In this document: piece by piece, positions 9,192 to 17,220 of the stretch
Numbering within the stretch: position 1 is the first letter of the stretch
How the letters are laid out: every line of letters begins with the position of its first letter
Assembly (NCBI RefSeq): GCF_008042035.1
Contig: NZ_RDBL01000012.1
Coordinates: 62,001-126,000 of the forward strand
DNA length: 64,000 bases
Reading direction: 5' to 3'
Origin: Streptomyces sp. col6
GTDB taxonomy: Bacteria; Actinomycetota; Actinomycetes; Streptomycetales; Streptomycetaceae
Notes under the pieces: model-generated
Told to the model about the DNA's origin: nothing
Databases searched by the model: none
What the model saw: only the letters and a program-made list of their open reading frames with translations
Made by a program: the position numbers and the translations under genes

Positions 9192-9353
9192 GTGAGTTTC
9201 ACAGACAGTTCCGAAGCACCGATCTACGCCGGTCTCGTGGAGGAGCACGGCGATGTGATGGCCGAGGTGCGCCGGGTGGCTGAAGAGACCATGCGCGAGG
9301 CCGACCTGGCCGTGGACTTCAGCGATATCCGCAGGTCGGCGGCTTACCGGTAA
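9192..9353 (+). CDS. Small acidic hypothetical protein, 53 aa
   Basis: Begins VSFTDSSEAPIYAGLVEE and continues as an amphipathic acidic helix (AEVRRVAEETMREADLAVDF). No known domain. The GTG at 9192 is chosen because the upstream frame runs into the divergent ABC exporter promoter. Its helical character and Streptomyces-like codon bias support a real gene, but the size makes this tentative. Confidence 0.5.
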   Translation: MSFTDSSEAPIYAGLVEEHGDVMAEVRRVAEETMREADLAVDFSDIRRSAAYR

Positions 9354-9558
9354 TCCCCGAGGTCCTCTGCCGGGGCCTGCGCCCGACCGCCCGCCGAGCC
9401 TCCGGTGACCCCGGACCGGCCCGCGCGGACGGCCCGCCCCCTCCCTCGTCCGGCACACCCGGGCGGCTTTTCGGTGACGTCTCGCACTGCGGACCCGGCT
9501 CTCCCGTCGGAGCATGGAACGAACAGTCGCCGACGACTTCGGGACGAAGGGAAGCCGG

Positions 9559-11394
9559 ATGGGTGGTGAACGGCATGAGCCACCGACCGACGCGTTCGAG
9601 GCCGAGCTGGACCAGATCGAAGCGCTGAACCGGATGCAGGCGCCCGGCCACGACCCCGCGGTGCCCCCGGGACCGGAGAACGGGACCCGGTCCGCCGGCA
9701 CACCGGAAGAGTCCCGGCGCCGGGACTCCCTGCTGCTCTCGGCCGGACACGCGGTGGCCGCCGCCGACACCCTCGACGAGGCCCTGCGGCTCGTCGCCGG
9801 CCTGTACGCCCCGGACTTCCCGCTGGACGGCCAGTGCGTCTTCGGCGTCGCCGACGGCAACCTCACGGCGCTCGGCCAGTACGGATTCCGGCCCGGCGGC
9901 GCGGGCCGCGGATTCAGGATGCCCATGAACACCGGCTACCCGGCCGCGGAGGTGGCCCGGACCGGGCGCGCCGTCTACCTCGGCTCCACGGACGAGTACC
10001 AGCGCCGCTTCCCGGCCACCTGGCACATGTCCGCCCGCAAGGGACGCGAGTCATGGGCCTTCCTGCCGTTGGTGACCGCCGGCCGGGTCGTCGGGGTCTG
10101 GCTGGCCGCCTTCCGCACGGGGATGGACTTCACGGCCAGCGAGCGCGCCCTGCTCACCGTGACCGGACGCATGATCGTCCAGGTGCTCGAACGGGCCCGC
10201 GCCAGTCGCGCCGAGCTGGAACTGTCCCGGGGCCTGCGCCGCAGCATGCACACCGCGGGCGCCGCCCCGACCGGCCTGACCGTCGCCACCCGCTACGTGC
10301 CCACCGGCGGCGGCCTCATGGTCGGCGGGGACTGGTACGACAGCATCGACCTCCCGAACGGGCGGATGGCCGTCGTCATCGGCGACGTCCAGGGGCACGA
10401 CGTGCACGCCGCGGGGCTCATGGCCCAGCTGCGCACCGCCGTGCACGCGTACGCCGCCGAGGGGCACGGCCCGGACGCCGTGCTGGCACGGGCCTCCCGC
10501 TTCCTGACCACCCTCGACGAGGACCGTTTCGCGACCTGCCTCTACATCGAGGCCGACCCGTCCACCGGCGACCTGCACATCGCGCGCGCGGGACACCCGC
10601 ACCCCGTCCTGCGGATGCCGGACGGCACCTGCATGCTCAAGCACGTCAGCGGCGGGCTGCCGCTCGGACTGATGCCCGGCGAGGAGGACTATCCCGTCGA
10701 CACCGTGCGCCTGCACGAGGGCGAGATCCTCATGCTCTGCACCGACGGCTTCATCGAGAACGGCGGCCACGACATGTACACCGGCTGGGTGCGGGTGCGC
10801 GACGCGTTCTCGCCCGGCCCCACCGATGACCTGGAGGGCATCGCCGACCGGCTCATGGCGGCCGTCCTCAGCCCCGGTCCGGACGCCCGCGAGGACGCCG
10901 TCGCACGCGACGGCGACGACATCGCCCTGCTGCTCCTGCGCCGCGACGCCATTCACGCCCGCGCCGAGGTCAGCCAGCGCCGGCTGATGCTGACCGTGGG
11001 CCAGGACCAGGGCGAGGGCCTGGCCGAGGCCCGCGCCGAACTTAAGGCGCTGCTGCACGACTGGGCGCGCCCGGACCAGGTCGACACGGCGGTGCTCCTG
11101 GCCACCGAACTCCTCGGCAACGTCCTCGTGCACACCGACCAGGACGGCGCCCTGAACGCCACGGTCTCCGGTGAGACCGGCACCCGCCGGCTGCTCGTCG
11201 AGGTCATGGACCGGGGCGACGAACTGCCCCATCAGCGGACCCCGGGCGAACTCGCCTCCTCGGGCCGCGGACTGCTCCTGCTGGACATCCTCGCCGACCA
11301 GTGGGGCGTACGGCCCGAGCCCGAGGGGAAGACCGCCTGGTTCGCGCTCAACGAGGCGGCCCCGGCCGACGGCGTGGACGCGCCGAGCATCTGA
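9559..11394 (+). CDS. GAF-SpoIIE phosphatase-HATPase regulator (RsbU-like)
   Basis: A signalling PP2C-type serine phosphatase, probably acting on an anti-sigma-factor antagonist, with its own anti-sigma-like kinase domain. About 611 residues. A GAF-like sensor spans about 45-210 (SAGHAVAAADTLDEALRLVAGLYAP to IVQVLERARA). The SpoIIE/PP2C domain spans about 225-440 with GGDWYDSIDLPNG and VIGDVQGHDVHAAG metal-binding motifs. An RsbW-type HATPase spans about 475-600 (LLATELLGNVLVHTD, SSGRGLLLLDILADQWG). I prefer the ATG at 9559 (AAGGGA upstream); an ATG at 9514 is also possible. No sigma or antagonist gene is adjacent, so its partner is elsewhere. Paralogue of the gene at 39121-41304. Confidence 0.88.
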   Translation: MGGERHEPPTDAFEAELDQIEALNRMQAPGHDPAVPPGPENGTRSAGTPEESRRRDSLLLSAGHAVAAADTLDEALRLVAGLYAPDFPLDGQCVFGVADGNLTALGQYGFRPGGAGRGFRMPMNTGYPAAEVARTGRAVYLGSTDEYQRRFPATWHMSARKGRESWAFLPLVTAGRVVGVWLAAFRTGMDFTASERALLTVTGRMIVQVLERARASRAELELSRGLRRSMHTAGAAPTGLTVATRYVPTGGGLMVGGDWYDSIDLPNGRMAVVIGDVQGHDVHAAGLMAQLRTAVHAYAAEGHGPDAVLARASRFLTTLDEDRFATCLYIEADPSTGDLHIARAGHPHPVLRMPDGTCMLKHVSGGLPLGLMPGEEDYPVDTVRLHEGEILMLCTDGFIENGGHDMYTGWVRVRDAFSPGPTDDLEGIADRLMAAVLSPGPDAREDAVARDGDDIALLLLRRDAIHARAEVSQRRLMLTVGQDQGEGLAEARAELKALLHDWARPDQVDTAVLLATELLGNVLVHTDQDGALNATVSGETGTRRLLVEVMDRGDELPHQRTPGELASSGRGLLLLDILADQWGVRPEPEGKTAWFALNEAAPADGVDAPSI

Positions 11395-11419
11395 GAGCGG
11401 GGGCGACCGGCCCGGAGGG

Positions 11420-11581
11420 TCAGGCGCTGTCGCCCGGCCGCTGCGCCAGGACCGCGCCCAGGAGCAGCCCGGTGCCGATGGCGGTCACCAGGGTGATCAG
11501 CTCCGTGAGGTCGCGGAAGCCCTCGATCGCGTACCCGCCCGCCAAGGCCGCGGGATTGCGCGTGTCCGCGCGCGGGGCCAC
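11420..11581 (-). CDS. Possible 53-aa single-span membrane peptide
   Basis: A short frame read from a GTG at 11581. It gives VAPRADTRNPAALAGGYAIE, then a clean hydrophobic helix LITLVTAIGTGLLLGAVLAQ and a short polar end. The regular alternation and single helix look protein-like, and it lies in an otherwise empty gap. Against it, there is no convincing ribosome site, a stop lies just upstream, and the start sits inside the hairpin GCCACCCG-AA-CGGGTGGC (11577-11594), which may instead be the terminator of the SpoIIE gene. It could be a relic of a longer membrane protein. Confidence 0.33.
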   Translation of the reverse strand: MAPRADTRNPAALAGGYAIEGFRDLTELITLVTAIGTGLLLGAVLAQRPGDSA

Positions 11582-11687
11582 CCGAACGGGTGGCTGATAC
11601 GGCGTTTACGGGTGGACATCGCGCTGAAGAGCCTGTGCCGCAACCGTTGACAGCTCTCCCGGGAACTGGCTTCATGAGCAACGCCTT

Positions 11688-11701
11688 TGGGAGCGCTCCC
11701 A
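11688..11701. promoter_or_regulatory. CebR-type operator (cellulose utilisation)
   Basis: TGGGAGCGCTCCCA, a perfect 14-bp palindrome identical to the known binding site of CebR, the cellobiose/cellotriose-responsive LacI-family repressor of streptomycetes. It lies 72 bases before the start of the GH9 endoglucanase. This predicts induction by cello-oligosaccharides. cebR itself is not in the window. Confidence 0.88.
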
Positions 11702-11773
11702 TGCTTCCGGGGGTCACGCACGCACCCCCGCACACACCCGGCATCCCCACCGACGTGACGAAGGGAAAGTCCG

Positions 11774-14149
11774 TTGCGCTCGCTCATCCTCACCGCCCTG
11801 CGAAGGCGGTCCCGAAGGCCAGGTCCCGTAGCAGCCGTCGCGTTGGCACTCGCCGTCGGCGCCGGCCTGCTGGTCCCGCTGTCCCTGCCGGCCGGAGCCG
11901 CGGCCGCCCCCGCGTTCGATTACGGCGAGGCGCTGCAGAAGTCCGTCCTCTTCTACGAGGCCCAGCAGTCCGGGAAGCTGCCCGACACCAACCGCGTCTC
12001 CTGGCGCGGTGACTCCGCACTGGACGACGGCAAGGACGCCGGCCTGGACCTGACGGGCGGCTGGTACGACGCCGGGGACCATGTGAAGTTCGGCCTCCCC
12101 ATGGCCTACTCGGCGACGATGCTCGCCTGGGGCGGTACAGAGCAGAGGGCGGCTTACGAGGCGTCGGGCCAGCTTCCCTACCTGCGGAACAACCTGCGCT
12201 TCGTGGACGACTACCTCCTGAAGGCCCACCCCTCGCCCGATGTGCTGTACGGCCAGGTCGGCAACGGCGGCGACGACCACAAGTGGTGGGGCCCCGCCGA
12301 GGTGATGCCGATGAAGCGCCCGGCGTACAAGATCGATACCTCCTGCCCCGGAAGCGACCTGGCGGGCCAGACGGCCGCGGCCCTGGCCTCCTCCTCGATG
12401 GTGTTCTCCGACAGCGACCCGGCGTACGCGGCGAAGCTCATCACCCACGCGAAGCAGCTGTACACCTTCGCCGACACCTACCGGGGCAAGTACAGCGACT
12501 GCATCACCGACGCGCAGAGCTACTACAACTCCTGGAGCGGGTACAACGACGAGCTCGTCTGGGGTGCCATCTGGCTGTACAAGGCGACGGGCGACACCTC
12601 GTACCTCGCCAAGGCCGAGTCGTACTACGACAATCTCTCCACCGAGCCGCAGACCACCACCCGCTCCTACCGCTGGACGCTCTCCTGGGACGACACCTCC
12701 TACGGGGCCTACGTGCTGCTCGCCCAGCTGACGGGCAAGCAGAAGTACATCGACGACGCGAACCGCTGGCTGGACTGGTGGACGGTCGGCGTCAACGGGC
12801 AGCGGGTGCCGTACTCACCCGGCGGCCAGGCTGTGCTGGACAGCTGGGGCTCCCTCAGGTACGCCGCGAACACCGCCTTCGCCGCGCTGAGTTATTCCGA
12901 CTGGCTGACCGGTGACGCCATCCGCAAGGCTCGCTACCACGACTTCGCGGTCCGTCAGATCGACTACGCGCTCGGCGACAACCCGCGCGGGTCCAGCTAT
13001 GTCGTCGGCTTCGGCGAGAACCCGCCGACCAAGCCGCACCACCGCACGGCCCACGGCTCGTGGACCGACCAGATGACCAACCCGGTGGAGACACGGCACA
13101 CGCTGTACGGGGCGCTGGTGGGCGGTCCGAGCGCACCCGACGACACGTACACCGACGACCGCGGCAACTACGTCAACAACGAGGTCGCGACCGACTACAA
13201 CGCCGCCTTCACCGGGGCGCTGGCCCGGCTCTACGCCGAGTACGGGGGGAGCCCGCTCGCCGGCTTCCCGCAGCCGGAGGAGCCGGACGGGCCGGAGATG
13301 TCCGTCCAGGCGTCGGTGAACGCGGCCGGGGCGAACTTCACCGAGATCAAGGCGTACCTGATCAACCGTTCCGCGTGGCCCGCCCGCGCCCTCACCGACG
13401 CCTCGATGCGCTACTACTTCACGCTGGAGCCGGGCGTCGCACCCGGCGACATCGGTTTCACCACCAACTACAACCAGTGCGGCGAGGTGACGGGCCCGAC
13501 GCATCTGACGGGTGACGTCTACTACGCGACGGTGGACTGCTCCGGTACGGACATCGCGCCGGCCGGCCAGTCCGCGTACCGCAAGGAGGTGCAGTTCCGG
13601 ATCAGCTCGGCCGGTGCCTGGGACCCGTCGAACGACTGGTCCTACCCGTCTACGGCGACGACCCCGGGCGGCACGCCGGTCGACGCCCCGCACATGGTCC
13701 TCCTGGAGGGCTCGGCGCCGCAGTGGGGGAGCGCACCGGACGGCACGGACTCCGACCCGGCGACCACTCCCGCCCCGACGACGACCCCCGAGCCGTCCCC
13801 GACGCCCGACCCGACGGACACGCCCGCTCCCGAACCGGGGGCCTGTGACGTCACCTACCGGGTCAGCCAGGCGTGGGGCAGCGGTTTCACCGCCGACGTG
13901 ACGGTGAAGAACACGGGGCCGACCCCGCTCGACGGCTGGCAGCTGGCCTTCGACTTCCAGGGCGCCGAGAGCGTCAGCAACGCCTGGAACGCGACCGCCA
14001 CGCAGAGCGGCACCCGGGTCACCGTCAAGAACGCCGGCCACAACGGCTCCGTCCCGGCGGGCGGCAGTGCCTCGTTCGGCTTCCAGGCGAACGGCGCGCC
14101 GGGCGCGGCCCCACACTCCTTCACGCTCAACGGGAAGGACTGCGGCTGA
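11774..14149 (+). CDS. Secreted GH9 endoglucanase with CBM3c and CBM2
   Basis: A processive-type cellulase of 791 residues. Signal peptide about 1-45, ending in the Ala-rich run before APAFDYGEAL. The GH9 domain spans about 46-490; GGWYDAGDHVKFG supplies the catalytic Asp pair (D99, D102) and NNEVATDYN the acid Glu470. A CBM3c-like module follows (about 505-655, MSVQASVNAAGANFTEIKAYL), then a Pro/Thr linker and a C-terminal CBM2 (about 691-790, framed by C691 and the last Cys). GH9 fused to CBM3c is the arrangement of processive endoglucanases such as Thermobifida Cel9A, but without its FnIII domain. Start is TTG at 11774, seven bases after AAGGGA. Expression is predicted to be CebR-controlled. 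Confidence 0.95.
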   Translation: MRSLILTALRRRSRRPGPVAAVALALAVGAGLLVPLSLPAGAAAAPAFDYGEALQKSVLFYEAQQSGKLPDTNRVSWRGDSALDDGKDAGLDLTGGWYDAGDHVKFGLPMAYSATMLAWGGTEQRAAYEASGQLPYLRNNLRFVDDYLLKAHPSPDVLYGQVGNGGDDHKWWGPAEVMPMKRPAYKIDTSCPGSDLAGQTAAALASSSMVFSDSDPAYAAKLITHAKQLYTFADTYRGKYSDCITDAQSYYNSWSGYNDELVWGAIWLYKATGDTSYLAKAESYYDNLSTEPQTTTRSYRWTLSWDDTSYGAYVLLAQLTGKQKYIDDANRWLDWWTVGVNGQRVPYSPGGQAVLDSWGSLRYAANTAFAALSYSDWLTGDAIRKARYHDFAVRQIDYALGDNPRGSSYVVGFGENPPTKPHHRTAHGSWTDQMTNPVETRHTLYGALVGGPSAPDDTYTDDRGNYVNNEVATDYNAAFTGALARLYAEYGGSPLAGFPQPEEPDGPEMSVQASVNAAGANFTEIKAYLINRSAWPARALTDASMRYYFTLEPGVAPGDIGFTTNYNQCGEVTGPTHLTGDVYYATVDCSGTDIAPAGQSAYRKEVQFRISSAGAWDPSNDWSYPSTATTPGGTPVDAPHMVLLEGSAPQWGSAPDGTDSDPATTPAPTTTPEPSPTPDPTDTPAPEPGACDVTYRVSQAWGSGFTADVTVKNTGPTPLDGWQLAFDFQGAESVSNAWNATATQSGTRVTVKNAGHNGSVPAGGSASFGFQANGAPGAAPHSFTLNGKDCG

Positions 14150-14155
14150 GTCCGC

Positions 14156-14554
14156 TCAGCGGTGGCAGCTCCAGTGCCCCTTCACCCAGTGGGTGTCCCA
14201 GTGGCCGGGGACGTGGACCTTGGTCCAGTGACCCTTGACCCACTGGGGGTGGTGGGTCCAGTGGCCGGGCTGCCAGTGGCCGTGCCGGTCGTAGTGCCCG
14301 GGGTGCCACACCTTCTGGTCGGCGTAATGGCCCTTGACCCAGTGCTTCGCCCAGTGGCCCTTGACCCACTGCTTCTGCCAGTGGCCCGGCTGCCAGGTGC
14401 AGTGGTCGTGGTGGTGGGTGGTGACGGCGGACGCTGCGGCCGGGGCCGGGGCGGCTTCGGCAGCCCCGGCGGTGCCCAGGGCGGCCCCGCCGGCGAGCAG
14501 ACCGGTCGCGGCGGCGCCGGCCAGCAGGCGGCGGACTCGGATGGAAGCGGTCAT
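14156..14554 (-). CDS. Secreted His/Trp-rich repeat protein
   Basis: A 132-residue exported protein. A signal peptide occupies about residues 1-35 (RVRRLLAGAAATGLLAGG, cleavage near AEAAPA). After an HHHDH stretch the mature part is about eight tandem copies of a 9-12 residue unit with core Trp-x-x-Gly-His-Trp/Tyr, in two flavours: WQPGHW and WVKGHW. I recognise no characterised family. Dense His and aromatic residues suggest metal or polysaccharide contact, which is inference. ATG at 14554 follows GGAAGG at good spacing. It converges with the cellulase gene (6-base gap). Its upstream region carries two copies of CCCATTCGGGC. Confidence 0.72.
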   Translation of the reverse strand: MTASIRVRRLLAGAAATGLLAGGAALGTAGAAEAAPAPAAASAVTTHHHDHCTWQPGHWQKQWVKGHWAKHWVKGHYADQKVWHPGHYDRHGHWQPGHWTHHPQWVKGHWTKVHVPGHWDTHWVKGHWSCHR

Positions 14555-14626
14555 CGGACACACCTTCCTCGTATCGGAGCGGACCCCCGAGCCCTGCGAA
14601 GACAAAGTCGCGAAGACATAAATATA

Positions 14627-14664
14627 GCCCGAATGGGGGAATGTGGCCCTTACGCCCGAATGGG
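14627..14664 (-). promoter_or_regulatory. Duplicated CCCATTCGGGC motif upstream of the His/Trp-repeat gene
   Basis: Two direct copies of CCCATTCGGGC (minus strand; 14627-14637 and 14654-14664, 27 bases apart), about 73 and 100 bases before the ATG. The nearer copy directly abuts TATATTTATG, the only AT-rich stretch and a likely -10 region. The same 11-mer precedes the LAETG surface-protein gene at 38365. The regulator is unknown. Confidence 0.45.
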
Positions 14665-14678
14665 TCACGCTCCGGCGG

Positions 14679-15881
14679 TCACGAACGGGTCGGTGTCCTG
14701 AGCGCCGCGTACGTTCCCGAGACCGCCGCCAGCAGGATCACGCACCCGGTGAAGACCAGCCCGGCATCGCGCAGTCCCACCGCCGTGGCCAGCGCGCCCA
14801 CGCCCACCACGGGCACGGAGATCCCCGTGTACGCGACGACGAAGAACGCCGAGATGGTGCCGCCCCGGTGCTCGGCGGGAGCGGCCTCGCCGACCAGGGT
14901 GAGGGCGGCCCGGAACGCGAGCCCCTGCCCGATGCCTCCGCACACCGCGCCGAGCACGAGCAGCGGCAGCGACTTCGCGAGCAACGACGACGCCACCAGC
15001 ACGAGCCCCACGATCAGCACGGCGCACCCGATGGGCAGCGCACGACGCGCCCCGATACGCGGAGCCAGCGACTGCCCGATCGTCGAGGCGCAGAACACCG
15101 AGAACACCACCGCGCCTGTGACCGCCAGGTTGTGCACGCCCAGCGTCGTGGCCGCGAAGCTCGGCGCCACCGCGGTGAACAGGCCGAGCAGCGCGAACCC
15201 TGCGAAGGCGGCCAGCCCGGCCGGTACGAACACGCCCTTCACCTCCGCGGGCACCCTGACACCCTGCGGTTCGAGGCGGGGCCACCGGCGCGGCTCGGCC
15301 ACCGTCTCCGCCAGCCGCCAGGTGATGAGGCACGCCACGGCGACCAGACCCAGGTGGACCCAGAACGGCAGGGACAGCGGCCAGGGCGTGTACTCGGCCA
15401 GCACACCCGAGAGCAGCGGGCCACAGCCCAGGCCGCCCATGTTCGCGGCCGTGGCGGCGAATCCGGCACGCGCCCGCTGCCCGGGGCCCGCCAGTTCGAT
15501 GACCGCCGCCGTCGCCGCGCCGCTCAGCAGTCCGGCCGCGCCTCCGGACAGCACACGGCCGGCGAAGAGCAGGGGCAGCCCGCTCTCCAGCAGGAAGCAG
15601 CCCGCACTCGCGGCGGACAGCGCCATGGCGGCCAGCAGGACGGGTCTGCGGCCCACCTTGTCCGAGTAGTTGCCCGCCACCAGGAGCACGGAGATGACCG
15701 CGACCGCGTACACGGCGAAGACCACGGTCACCATCAGCTCGGAGAAACCGATCTCCTTCTGGTAGAGCCCGTACAAAGGGGTCGGCAGTGTGGTGCCGGC
15801 CATGCCGATGGCGAACACGACGGCCGCCGCCGCATACCCCGCCCGGCGTCCGTTCACCCGTCCCGTATCCTCACGCACCAT
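14679..15881 (-). CDS. MFS transporter, 12-TM drug-efflux type
   Basis: A proton-driven major facilitator protein of 400 residues in the cell membrane. About twelve hydrophobic helices are visible, with the MFS loop motif GNYSDKVGRRPVLLAAM between helices 2 and 3 and a second-half equivalent, RIGARRALPIGC. The composition is that of exporters of small hydrophobic compounds; the cargo is unknown. The ATG at 15881 starts MVREDTGRVNGRR; a GTG eight codons later is also possible. The open frame continues upstream as an artefact antisense to the dehydratase gene. It is divergent from that gene with only 81 bases between, so the two may share regulation. Confidence 0.85.
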   Translation of the reverse strand: MVREDTGRVNGRRAGYAAAAVVFAIGMAGTTLPTPLYGLYQKEIGFSELMVTVVFAVYAVAVISVLLVAGNYSDKVGRRPVLLAAMALSAASAGCFLLESGLPLLFAGRVLSGGAAGLLSGAATAAVIELAGPGQRARAGFAATAANMGGLGCGPLLSGVLAEYTPWPLSLPFWVHLGLVAVACLITWRLAETVAEPRRWPRLEPQGVRVPAEVKGVFVPAGLAAFAGFALLGLFTAVAPSFAATTLGVHNLAVTGAVVFSVFCASTIGQSLAPRIGARRALPIGCAVLIVGLVLVASSLLAKSLPLLVLGAVCGGIGQGLAFRAALTLVGEAAPAEHRGGTISAFFVVAYTGISVPVVGVGALATAVGLRDAGLVFTGCVILLAAVSGTYAALRTPTRS

Positions 15882-15962
15882 CACGCACGCCACTCTATGC
15901 AGCGGGCGGCCCCCGGTCGGAGCGACGGGCTGCCGCGCGCCGCAGCCCGAAAGAGAGCCACC

Positions 15963-17177
15963 ATGAGGATCGTCGACGCGAAGGTCGTCGTCACCAGCCC
16001 CGGCCGCAACTTCGTGACGCTGAAACTGACGACGGACGAAGGCATCACCGGCCTCGGCGACGCCACGCTCAACGGCCGGGAGCTCGCCGTCGTCAGCTAC
16101 CTCACCGACCATGTGGCGCCCCTGCTCATCGGTCTGGACCCGCACCGGATCGAGGACACCTGGCAGTACCTCTACCGGGGCGCGTACTGGCGGCGCGGCC
16201 CGGTCACGATGGCGGCCATCGCCGCCGTGGACGTCGCGCTCTGGGACATCAAGGCGAAGGCCGCGGGCCTGCCGCTCTACCAGCTGCTCGGCGGCGCCTC
16301 CCGCGACCGCGTCGCCACCTACGGCCACGCCAACGGGCGGGACATCCCCGAACTCCTCGACTCCGTACGGGCGCGGCTGGCCGAGGGCTACCCCGCCGTC
16401 CGCATCCAGACGGGCATCCCGGGCCTCAAGGCCGTCTACGGGGTGCACACCACCGACGAGCAGGGTGCGCGCGTCCTCCACCAGCAGACCCGGCCCCTGG
16501 TCGAGGACTGGGACACGGACGCCTACCTGCGGCACACCCCCAGCGTGTTCGAGGCGGTACGCGCGGAGTTCGGGGCGGAGATACCGCTGCTCCACGACGC
16601 GCACCACCGGCTCACGCCCATTCAGGCGGCCCGCCTCGGCAAGGACCTGGAGCCCTACCGCCCCTTCTGGCTGGAGGACTGCACACCCGCCGAGAACCAG
16701 GAGGCGCTGCGGCTGATCCGCCGGCACACCACGACGCCGCTCGCGACCGGCGAGGTCTTCAACACGGTGTACGACTACCAGACGCTGATCACCGAGCAGC
16801 TGATCGACTACGTGCGCTCCGCGGTCACCCACTTCGGCGGGGTCACCCCGCTGCGCAAGCTCTTCGACTTCGCCGCGCAGTACCAGATCAAGAGCGCCAT
16901 CCACGGTCCGGAGGACATCTCGCCGGTCGGGATGGCCGCGGCCGTCCACCTCGATCTCGCCGTCCACAACCTCGGCATCCAGGAGTACTCGGGGCACAAC
17001 GCCCTCACCCGGGAGGTGTTCCGGCACGCGTACACCTTCACCGACGGGCACCTGCACCCCGGAGACGAGCCCGGCATCGGTGTCGAGCTCGACGAGGAAC
17101 TCGCCGCGGCGCACCCGTACGAGCAGACCTATCTGCCCGTCAACCGGCTCCGCGACGGCACCGTGCACGACTGGTGA
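15963..17177 (+). CDS. Enolase-superfamily sugar acid dehydratase (D-mannonate dehydratase/RspA type)
   Basis: A Mg-dependent dehydratase of the mandelate racemase/enolase superfamily, 404 residues, usual length for the ManD/RspA family. The N-terminal capping domain is MRIVDAKVVVTSPGRNFVTLKL, with the loop RGAYWRRGPVTMAA typical of ManD. The barrel carries metal and acid/base regions LLHDAHHRL, FWLEDCTPAENQ, TGEVFN and the IHGPEDISPV segment. The likely reaction is D-mannonate or D-gluconate to 2-keto-3-deoxygluconate, although many ManD proteins have low activity. No uronate or KDG genes are adjacent, so the pathway context is missing. ATG 15963 follows GAAAGAGAG. A perfect terminator follows. 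Confidence 0.88.
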   Translation: MRIVDAKVVVTSPGRNFVTLKLTTDEGITGLGDATLNGRELAVVSYLTDHVAPLLIGLDPHRIEDTWQYLYRGAYWRRGPVTMAAIAAVDVALWDIKAKAAGLPLYQLLGGASRDRVATYGHANGRDIPELLDSVRARLAEGYPAVRIQTGIPGLKAVYGVHTTDEQGARVLHQQTRPLVEDWDTDAYLRHTPSVFEAVRAEFGAEIPLLHDAHHRLTPIQAARLGKDLEPYRPFWLEDCTPAENQEALRLIRRHTTTPLATGEVFNTVYDYQTLITEQLIDYVRSAVTHFGGVTPLRKLFDFAAQYQIKSAIHGPEDISPVGMAAAVHLDLAVHNLGIQEYSGHNALTREVFRHAYTFTDGHLHPGDEPGIGVELDEELAAAHPYEQTYLPVNRLRDGTVHDW

Positions 17178-17182
17178 CCGGG

Positions 17183-17215
17183 GGAGGGGGCCCCGGGATG
17201 TCCGGGGCCCCCTCC
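17183..17215. terminator. Bidirectional terminator between dehydratase and ABC exporter
   Basis: Arms GGAGGGGGCCCCGG (17183-17196) and CCGGGGCCCCCTCC (17202-17215) are perfectly complementary with a GATGT loop, between two convergent stops. Confidence 0.7.
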
Positions 17216-17220
17216 GTGTT

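Noticed and set aside
14160..14410. A repeated motif block (CCAGTGGCC-like) suspected to be a CRISPR-like or regulatory repeat
   Set aside because: The units are of unequal length and encode the WxxGHW protein repeats in frame. There are no constant repeats with unique spacers.
14679..17168. An 829-residue minus-strand open frame
   Set aside because: The C-terminal 400 residues are the MFS transporter. The upstream half is the complement of the enolase-superfamily gene and has no family features.
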